This document shows, one piece after another, positions 7,834-12,946 of a stretch of 12,946 nt of DNA. The notes under the pieces are model-generated. The model saw only the letters and a program-made list of their open reading frames with translations, was not told the DNA's origin and did not search any database. The translations under genes were made by a program, and so were the position numbers. Origin of the DNA: Alphaproteobacteria bacterium (GTDB lineage: Bacteria > Pseudomonadota > Alphaproteobacteria > Puniceispirillales > Puniceispirillaceae); contig JAKMFG010000333.1 in NCBI GenBank assembly GCA_022425565.1, forward strand, positions 1 through 12,946. Direction: 5' to 3'. Positions within the stretch are counted from its first letter, which is position 1. Each line of letters begins with the position of its first letter.

Positions 7834-8835
7834 TCATTGATCCCACACGACCCGAAATCCCTGATGTGCCGCCGTCGAATCAGGCGAAATGCCGGATCGC
7901 GCGGCGATCCGGTAGCGGTAGCAATAACTCCGGTGGCACAGGAACGAGCCCCCTTTCGACAACCGGTATCCCTGCATCGCCTTCAGCCGTTCCTGAACGC
8001 GTTTCTTCAGCGAGCGGATACGGTACAGCTCGTCAGTCCATTCCCAGACATTACCGACCATGTTGTACAGACCGAACCCGTTCGGCTCGAAACATTGCGC
8101 CGGCGCGGTACTCGCATGACCATCCGCCATGCTGTTTGCCTGCGGAAACCGGCCCTGCCAGATATTGCAGGGGAAATGGCCGGTATCGTCAGGCTCTTCG
8201 TCACCCCATGGAAACCGCACATCGCCAAGACCGCCACGCGCCGCGTGCTCCCACTCGGCCTCACTTGGCAGCCGGCCACCGGACCATGCCGCATAGCAGG
8301 CCGCATCATTCCAAGACATATGCACCACCGGATGATCAGGGTGCCAGGCCGCATCTGCCGTTCCCGGTCCGTGGATGTCACGCCAGTTGGCCCCGCCGAC
8401 ACGCCGCCACCATTCGCTGCCGACAACACCTTCGGTCGGGCCGACGCTTGCCGGCACATCCGACCAGAACACGAAAGACCAGCCCCAGCGTTCCGCCTCG
8501 CTGACATGCCCCGTCTCATCCACAAAGGCCGCAAATTCGGCATTGGTGACCGATGTCGCGCCCATCCAGAACGGTTTCACCCCGACCCTCCGGACGGGAC
8601 CCTCGCCATCATCTGCAATTTCAGTACGACCCGTCCCGACATAGGCACGGCCACCCGGAATCTGCACAGCATGGTCCGCCACCTGTCTGGGCCCCGGAAC
8701 CGGCTGCGGCATGGTCACATTCGGCGCCATGTCAGAACTCTTGCCAGACCCGTTGCCAGACACGTTGCCAGACCCCTTGGCGGCATCCGGCCCAGTGCAG
8801 CAGCCCTCGACATCCTTGTCATTCTTGTCGGTCAT
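7834..8835 (-). CDS. Formylglycine-generating enzyme (sulfatase-activating, FGE/SUMF1 family)
   Basis: The 333-residue protein oxidises the active-site cysteine of sulfatases to C-alpha-formylglycine, using oxygen and copper. The catalytic pair C300 and C305 is present in GGSFLCHRSYCYRYR, almost identical to the human FGE segment, followed by AARSGISPDS and a closing GFRVV. Other family hallmarks are VTNAEFAAFV (97-106), HPVVHMSWNDA (168-178), RLPSEAEWEHAARGG (188-202), NIWQGRFP (224-231) and GNVWEWT (261-267). This is a true FGE rather than a cysteine-less relative such as EgtB. There is no signal peptide, so it should act in the cytoplasm on newly made sulfatase. The N-terminal 55 residues are an extra low-complexity segment with a CC pair at 12-13. 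The start lies 12 bases after the sulfatase stop, so the two are almost certainly co-transcribed and functionally paired. Confidence 0.95.
   Translation of the reverse strand: MTDKNDKDVEGCCTGPDAAKGSGNVSGNGSGKSSDMAPNVTMPQPVPGPRQVADHAVQIPGGRAYVGTGRTEIADDGEGPVRRVGVKPFWMGATSVTNAEFAAFVDETGHVSEAERWGWSFVFWSDVPASVGPTEGVVGSEWWRRVGGANWRDIHGPGTADAAWHPDHPVVHMSWNDAACYAAWSGGRLPSEAEWEHAARGGLGDVRFPWGDEEPDDTGHFPCNIWQGRFPQANSMADGHASTAPAQCFEPNGFGLYNMVGNVWEWTDELYRIRSLKKRVQERLKAMQGYRLSKGGSFLCHRSYCYRYRIAARSGISPDSTAAHQGFRVVWDQ
8741..8776 (-). repeat. Three tandem 12-base units in the FGE gene
   Basis: On the + strand the unit TTGCCAGACCCG occurs three times without gaps (8741-8752, 8753-8764, 8765-8776) with single-base differences. 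On the coding strand it encodes the linker residues GSGN-VSGN-GSGK at FGE positions 21-32. The repeat keeps the frame and extends a flexible glycine/serine linker between the short N-terminal tail and the catalytic domain. Confidence 0.8.
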
Positions 8836-8847
8836 TCTGGCAACGCC

Positions 8848-10551
8848 CTATTCGCTTTCATTTGTCGATGACACCCCGCCGAGCACCCGCCTGTCTTCCT
8901 CGCGCTCGAAATGGATCTGCCGTGCCGGCCCGGTGTAATGCCGTGTGAAATCTATACCAAGATCATCCTCGCGATTGACCCCGACCAAAATGCCTTCTCG
9001 TTGCGGCTCGCCCTTCTTCTTGTCGATATCCGCCTCCGACATGGTCACCCGTTGCGACATGCGAAGCCCCCATTCATGAAGATAGCCGTAGAGCCTGTCG
9101 AGAGCCGGGCGAAATGCCGGATCGTCGCCGCGGTCATGATATTCGTCCGGGTCACTCTCGAGATCAAACAGCATCGGGCGATGCCCACCAGCGGAATGCA
9201 TCATCTTGTAGCGGCCGTCATACACCATGAACAGCCGTGCATCGCGGCTTTCCATGCCAAGCTGGCCTGCCATCGGGGTGACCGCATAGTCATATTCGCT
9301 GATCACATATTCACGCCAGTCAGCAGGCCGCTCGCCGGCAAGCAGCGGCACAAGCGAGCGTCCTTCGAGGATATGCGTGAGCGGCGTTCCGCCCCCCATC
9401 TCGACAAAGGTAGGGGCCAGGTCAATCTGCTCGACCAGCGCGTCGCTTGCCATGCCACGGGTGGCGTCACAGGCCGGGTCCGGATCAGCAATGATCAGCG
9501 GCACCTTGACTGACACCTCGTGGAAAAGGTCTTTCTCGCCAAGCCAGTGATCGCCGAGATAGTCGCCATGGTCCGAAGTCAGGACAATCACCGTGTCCCT
9601 GTCGCGCCCGGTGGCCTCGAGATGGTCAAGAAGAACACCAAGCTGGTCGTCACACTGCTTGATCAACCCCATATAGGCGATAATGGCCTTGTCCCGTGCC
9701 TCGTCGTCGCGGAAGGTCTCGGCGATCTTGTTGTTGAAGAAAGATTCATAGACCGGGTTAGCGTTCTCGCGTTCAACCGCTGCACGAATCAGCGGCTGGA
9801 TGTCCTGCGGCCCGTACATGTCGTGATAGGGCGCCGGCACGATATAGGGCCAGTGTGGTTTGATGAAACTGACATGCGCGCACCACGGGCCCGTCGCCTG
9901 ATCGATGAACGTGATGGCCTCACGCGTCAGCCAGGGCGTTTCGCTGTCCTCTTCACGGATATTGGCCGGCTTGTCTGCATTTTCGATGAACCAGCCCGAG
10001 GCCAGCCGCCCGTTCTCGACAGACCCATTGGCATAGGTTGCCCACGGATTTTCCGTGTCATACCCCTTTTGCTTGAGATAGCGGTTATACGGGCCGTCAT
10101 TCTCGCCATAGTCACCATCCCAGCCATTCCCGTGAAGCCCGTCATCCCGCACCCACGGGTCGAAGCCGCATTCGGACTGGCGCACACCGATAATGCTGTC
10201 CTTCGGAATGCCGAGGCGCGCCATTCCTTCCTCATCGGCCTGCATATGCGTCTTGCCGAGAAGCCAGCAGGACATGCCGTTCTGCCGCAGATGATCTCCC
10301 AGCGTGACCTCGCCGACACGGATGGGAAATTTGTTCCAGCCAGCCCCGTGGCTTGCAACATAGCGGCCGGTATAGGTCGACATGCGACTGGCCCCGCAGA
10401 CCGGCGACTGGACATAGGCATTTGTGAAGCGGACCCCGCGCGCGGCCACCCGGTCGAAATGGGGGGTGTGCAGCGTCCTGTGGCCGGCACAGCTCAAATA
10501 ATCGAACCGCAGCTGGTCATACATGATGAAAAGGATGTTCTTCTGGGTCAC
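8848..10551 (-). CDS. Sulfatase-family hydrolase (alkaline phosphatase superfamily) with CGASR active-site motif
   Basis: A GTG start at 10551 gives 567 residues opening with the usual first strand and metal site (KNILFIMYDQLRFDYL, D12). Longer in-frame starts (ATG 10590, or up to 10839) only add non-family sequence, and the longest would run into the divergent gene. GGAG lies 11 bases before the GTG. The residue to become formylglycine is C52 in SPVCGASRMSTYTGRY, where sulfatases normally have CxPxR. Further conserved sites are LGKTHM (98-103), SFIKPHWPY (228-236) and the metal motif SDHGDYLGDH (326-335) with K340. There is no signal peptide, so a cytoplasmic enzyme is expected. The DQLR start and C-G-x-x-R motif recall the phosphonate-monoester hydrolase and choline-sulfatase side of the family, so the ester cleaved could be a sulfate, phosphonate or phosphodiester. 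FGE follows 12 bases downstream. Confidence 0.9.
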   Translation of the reverse strand: MTQKNILFIMYDQLRFDYLSCAGHRTLHTPHFDRVAARGVRFTNAYVQSPVCGASRMSTYTGRYVASHGAGWNKFPIRVGEVTLGDHLRQNGMSCWLLGKTHMQADEEGMARLGIPKDSIIGVRQSECGFDPWVRDDGLHGNGWDGDYGENDGPYNRYLKQKGYDTENPWATYANGSVENGRLASGWFIENADKPANIREEDSETPWLTREAITFIDQATGPWCAHVSFIKPHWPYIVPAPYHDMYGPQDIQPLIRAAVERENANPVYESFFNNKIAETFRDDEARDKAIIAYMGLIKQCDDQLGVLLDHLEATGRDRDTVIVLTSDHGDYLGDHWLGEKDLFHEVSVKVPLIIADPDPACDATRGMASDALVEQIDLAPTFVEMGGGTPLTHILEGRSLVPLLAGERPADWREYVISEYDYAVTPMAGQLGMESRDARLFMVYDGRYKMMHSAGGHRPMLFDLESDPDEYHDRGDDPAFRPALDRLYGYLHEWGLRMSQRVTMSEADIDKKKGEPQREGILVGVNREDDLGIDFTRHYTGPARQIHFEREEDRRVLGGVSSTNESE

Positions 10552-10735
10552 AGTTTCGCGGTCTCCAGCCTCTGTTCTGCGCGCTTCCATTTCAAAGAAT
10601 GCCCGGCAGTTTGCCAAGCTGTTTATGACCTTCAGGCCATGCCACTTGCAAAGCGCACAACCGGCATGACCCGCCACGCCAAAAATGCTATCGGTGAAAG
10701 ACCGGATGCACGTCTCGAAAATCAGGAAAAAAAGA
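10552..10735. promoter_or_regulatory. Divergent intergenic region between sulfatase and dioxygenase genes
   Basis: About 184 bases separate the GTG of the sulfatase from the ATG of the dioxygenase, so promoters for both directions should lie here. An inverted repeat CATGCC (10638-10643) / GGCATG (10663-10668) with a 19-base spacer is near the middle. A ribosome-binding site AGGA (10724-10727) precedes the dioxygenase. No convincing -35/-10 pair was identified by eye in either direction, and no regulator gene adjoins the region. Regulation is therefore a guess from layout only. Confidence 0.4.
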
Positions 10736-11611
10736 ATGGCGACAGCACATTTCAACGAGGAAAACTCAGCCGACATTGTTACCGGCCAGAATGCGAACGC
10801 GAAGGACGAGCGTCTTCGGCAGGTGATGGATGTCATCACCCGTCACCTTCACGCCGCTGTGAAGGAGATCGAGCCGACACAGGAAGAATGGATGCAGGCC
10901 ATCCAGTTCCTGACCGCCACCGGGCACAAATGCGATGACTGGCGTCAGGAATATATCCTGCTGTCCGATGTGCTTGGCGTCTCGATGCTAGTCGATGCCA
11001 TCAACTCGCGGCGTCCGGCCGGCGCGTCCGAAAATACAGTGCTTGGCCCCTTCCATATCGGCGGCACGCCGGAATATGAAATGGGAACCAACATCTGTCT
11101 CGACGGCAAGGGCGAGGATATGGTCGTGCGCGGCCGCGTCCTCGACATCGAGGGCAACCCCCTTGAGGGTGTGAAGATCGATGTCTGGCAGGCCAACGAC
11201 GAAGGCTTCTATGACGTGCAGCAGAAAGGCATCCAGCCTGATTTCAACCTTCGCGGCGTGTTCCGGACCGGGACCGACGGCAGCTACTGGTTCAGGGCGG
11301 TCCGCCCAAAATTCTATTCGGTGCCGACCGATGGCCCCGTGGGCAAGCTTCTCGACGATCTCGGCCGCCATGGAAACAGGCCGGCCCATCTTCATTATAT
11401 CGTGTCAAAGGACGGATTTGACGAGGTTACAACGCATCTGTTCGACCCTGAAGATCCCTATATCGACAGCGACGCGGTATTCGGCGTCAAGAAAAGCCTG
11501 ATTGCTGACTTCAACCGGGTGGATGATCCGGCCCGTATTGCCGAAGTCGGGTTCGAAGGCGACCATTACTGGGATGTCGAGTTCGACTTCGTCCTGGCGC
11601 CGAAAGGATAG
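10736..11611 (+). CDS. Intradiol ring-cleavage dioxygenase, hydroxyquinol/catechol 1,2-dioxygenase type
   Basis: ATG 10736, eight bases after AGGA, gives 291 residues, the usual length of catechol/hydroxyquinol 1,2-dioxygenases. An N-terminal helical dimerisation region (about 25-100) includes LGVSMLVDAINSRRPAGASE, which is characteristic of the hydroxyquinol subgroup. It is followed by the LGPFHI junction and a beta-sandwich catalytic domain. The four non-heme Fe(III) ligands are visible: Y159 (EGFYDVQ), Y194 (PKFYSVPTDGP), and H218 and H220 (RPAHLHYIV). The enzyme would open an ortho-dihydroxylated ring between its hydroxyls, giving maleylacetate from hydroxyquinol or cis,cis-muconate from catechol. 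The subgroup assignment is from remembered motifs and is less sure than the family. The BKACE gene starts 4 bases after its stop, so the two are co-translated. It should be cytoplasmic. Confidence 0.93.
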   Translation: MATAHFNEENSADIVTGQNANAKDERLRQVMDVITRHLHAAVKEIEPTQEEWMQAIQFLTATGHKCDDWRQEYILLSDVLGVSMLVDAINSRRPAGASENTVLGPFHIGGTPEYEMGTNICLDGKGEDMVVRGRVLDIEGNPLEGVKIDVWQANDEGFYDVQQKGIQPDFNLRGVFRTGTDGSYWFRAVRPKFYSVPTDGPVGKLLDDLGRHGNRPAHLHYIVSKDGFDEVTTHLFDPEDPYIDSDAVFGVKKSLIADFNRVDDPARIAEVGFEGDHYWDVEFDFVLAPKG

Positions 11612-11615
11612 GCCC

Positions 11616-12443
11616 ATGTCAAAACCCTGCATCATCTGTGTCGCCATCACAGGTTCAGTGCCATGCAAGGAGGATAATCCGGCCGTTCCGATCACCGTTG
11701 ATGAGCAGGTCGAAAGCACGCATGCCGCCTTCGAGGCCGGCGCCACAATCTGCCATGCGCATGTCCGTAATGACGATCAGACGACAAGCAGTGATCCCGA
11801 GAAATTCGCACGGCTTAAGGAAGGGCTGGAGAAACACTGCCCCGGCATGATCATCCAGTTCTCCACTGGCGGACGCTCCGGCGCGGGACAGGAGCGCGGC
11901 GGTATGCTGCCACTACGGCCAGACATGGCCTCGCTGACAGTGGGATCGAACAATTTTCCGACACGCGTCTATGAAAACCCGCCCGATCTCGTCGATTGGC
12001 TGGCGTCGGAAATGATCACCTACGACATCAAGCCCGAGATCGAGGCCTTCGACCTGTCGCATATTTTTCAGGCTGCGAAGATGCAGGAGGACGGGCGCCT
12101 GAAAGGCCCAGCCTATGTCCAGTTTGTCATGGGAGTGAAGAACGCCATGCCGGTTGACCGCGAAGTGTTCGACTTCTACCTGCGCACGATGAAGCGACTT
12201 CTCCCCGACAGCGAATGGTGCGCGGCCGGGATCGCCAGACATCAGATCGAGGTCAATGAATGGTGTGTTGCCGCAGGCGGCCATGCCCGCACAGGCCTTG
12301 AGGACAACATCCGGATGAATCGCGAGACACTTGCGCCGTCCAACGCGGCCCTTGTCGAACGGGTAGTTGAGCTCTGTGAACAGTATGAGCGTCCGGTAGC
12401 AACACCGGCAGAAGCACGAGCGATCCTCGGTCTCGCTGCCTGA
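11616..12443 (+). CDS. BKACE-family beta-keto acid cleavage enzyme (DUF849, 3-keto-5-aminohexanoate cleavage protein-like)
   Basis: From ATG 11616 the product is 275 residues, a normal family length. Longer in-frame starts overlap the dioxygenase gene and are not needed, since AAGGA at 11604-11608 precedes this ATG by seven bases. The Zn ligands appear as H47 and H49 in CHAHVRND and E229 in RTGLEDNI. A catalytic glutamate is likely at E143 (KPEIEAFD), and a substrate-contact serine at S83 (QFSTGG). The TIM-barrel enzyme condenses a beta-keto acid with acetyl-CoA, releasing acetoacetate and a new acyl-CoA. Residues near 14 (ITGSVPCK) lack the glutamate that binds the amino group in the lysine-fermentation enzyme Kce, so a non-amino keto acid is more likely. 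The close link to a ring-cleavage dioxygenase suggests an aromatic-derived keto acid such as 3-oxoadipate (inference). Confidence 0.92.
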   Translation: MSKPCIICVAITGSVPCKEDNPAVPITVDEQVESTHAAFEAGATICHAHVRNDDQTTSSDPEKFARLKEGLEKHCPGMIIQFSTGGRSGAGQERGGMLPLRPDMASLTVGSNNFPTRVYENPPDLVDWLASEMITYDIKPEIEAFDLSHIFQAAKMQEDGRLKGPAYVQFVMGVKNAMPVDREVFDFYLRTMKRLLPDSEWCAAGIARHQIEVNEWCVAAGGHARTGLEDNIRMNRETLAPSNAALVERVVELCEQYERPVATPAEARAILGLAA

Positions 12444-12535
12444 ACACGGCGTCAGCCACCCTCGCGAAAGGGAAGGCCGCATCCGGCACCGGCCCAAACA
12501 GACCCGTCCGACATCTGAATATCCCTCGCGGCCGG

Positions 12536-12946
12536 TCAGGCGGTGAGATAGATCGGCGACGACCAGGCCTGATGCCCGTCCTCCATTGTCACGCATACCC
12601 AGACCGGGTTGTCCTGCCCCGGTGTCATCGCCACCTTGCCTTCAAACGACATCGACGGTTCGAGCTCTGTGTCGGGAAGACGTGTCACGGTGAGTTTTCT
12701 TTCAAGGCCGCCGCAATCCAGCGTAACCGGCTCCACCCCCAGATCGGCGATTTTCACAGCCAGATCACCAAGGTTCGTGCGAATGGTCAGCTCCGATTCA
12801 TCGGAGTCGAGATACAGGTCGACACCACCAAAATTACCGGTGGTCACGCTTTCAAACGCCATCTGCGCTCGGCCGCGCTGTTCCAGCAGCCCCTCCGGGT
12901 TCCAGCGGTTGATCGGCCTGCTCGAGAGAATTTCGGCACCATCCAC
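12536..12946 (-). CDS. C-terminal part of an unidentified protein (5' end outside the window)
   Basis: The reverse frame is open from the window edge to a TGA at 12538-12536, giving at least 136 residues. The first codon visible is GTG, but this need not be a start, and the gene probably continues to the right. The fragment reads as a beta-rich domain (FGGVDLYLDSDESELTIRT, then GGLERKLTVTRL) and ends with NPVWVCVTMEDG and AWSSPIYLTA. That closing pattern resembles the ends of PHP/DUF3604-type metal-dependent proteins as I remember them, but this is weak evidence and no catalytic residue is in the visible part. It converges with the BKACE gene over a 92-base gap in which no strong terminator hairpin is evident. 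Confidence 0.65.
   Translation of the reverse strand: MDGAEILSSRPINRWNPEGLLEQRGRAQMAFESVTTGNFGGVDLYLDSDESELTIRTNLGDLAVKIADLGVEPVTLDCGGLERKLTVTRLPDTELEPSMSFEGKVAMTPGQDNPVWVCVTMEDGHQAWSSPIYLTA

Noticed and set aside
10552..10839. N-terminal extension of the sulfatase frame, containing a hydrophobic stretch (AVAILFFLIF) that could look like a signal anchor
   Set aside because: The extension overlaps the start of the divergent dioxygenase gene. The sulfatase family normally begins at the KNILFIMYDQLR strand, just after the GTG at 10551.
9520..10938. A 472-codon open frame on the forward strand opposite the sulfatase gene
   Set aside because: It overlaps a sulfatase with an intact active site and runs out of frame into the dioxygenase gene. 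No family motif was seen in it.
11502..11615. Upstream extension of the BKACE frame
   Set aside because: It is out-of-frame sequence of the dioxygenase gene. A good ribosome-binding site directly precedes the ATG at 11616.
12444..12535. Possible terminator hairpin between the convergent BKACE and right-edge genes (GGCCG ... CGGCC)
   Set aside because: The stem is only five bases with a ten-base loop and no T-run, so it is not convincing.

Overview
The window is GC-rich and densely packed with chromosomal-type genes. No mobile element, CRISPR array, rRNA or tRNA gene was seen, and no gene-free stretch exceeds about 200 bases. Gene content and style (S24-type repressor, ribbon-helix-helix protein, BKACE enzyme, FGE-dependent sulfatase, hydroxyquinol-type dioxygenase) suggest an alphaproteobacterium, possibly marine or soil and heterotrophic. 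That placement is inferred from gene families only.

Left half (1-6028): the first 25 codons of a leftward gene (reverse strand, <1-75) diverge from a rightward run of genes. A 111-base gap between them holds a perfect 14-base palindrome. The rightward run is an S24/LexA-like repressor, an Fe-S RlmD/RumA-type RNA methyltransferase, a small ribbon-helix-helix protein, a class I glutamine-amidotransferase-like protein, a hydantoinase/oxoprolinase-family ATPase without an obvious partner subunit, and an NAD(P)H-dependent FMN reductase. An 18-base tandem repeat covers the stop codon of the repressor gene.

Right half (6050-12443): a leftward run reads sulfatase-family hydrolase, formylglycine-generating enzyme (FGE), PLP-dependent threonine/serine dehydratase and a secreted protein of unknown function. 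The sulfatase carries an unusual CGASR active-site motif, and the neighbouring FGE has both catalytic cysteines. This run diverges, across about 184 bases, from a rightward pair: an intradiol (hydroxyquinol/catechol-type) ring-cleavage dioxygenase and a BKACE-family beta-keto acid cleavage enzyme, separated by 4 bases.

How they may work together (inference): FGE activates the sulfatase, which would release a free phenol or other alcohol from a sulfate, phosphonate or phosphate ester. The dioxygenase would open a di- or trihydroxylated ring, and the BKACE enzyme would cleave a resulting beta-keto acid with acetyl-CoA. If the keto acid is 3-oxoadipate, the products would be succinyl-CoA and acetoacetate, which would replace the usual CoA-transferase and thiolase steps. 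No maleylacetate reductase, muconate-processing enzyme or transporter lies inside the window, so the pathway is incomplete here.

The right edge holds the C-terminal 136 codons of a leftward gene of uncertain family.
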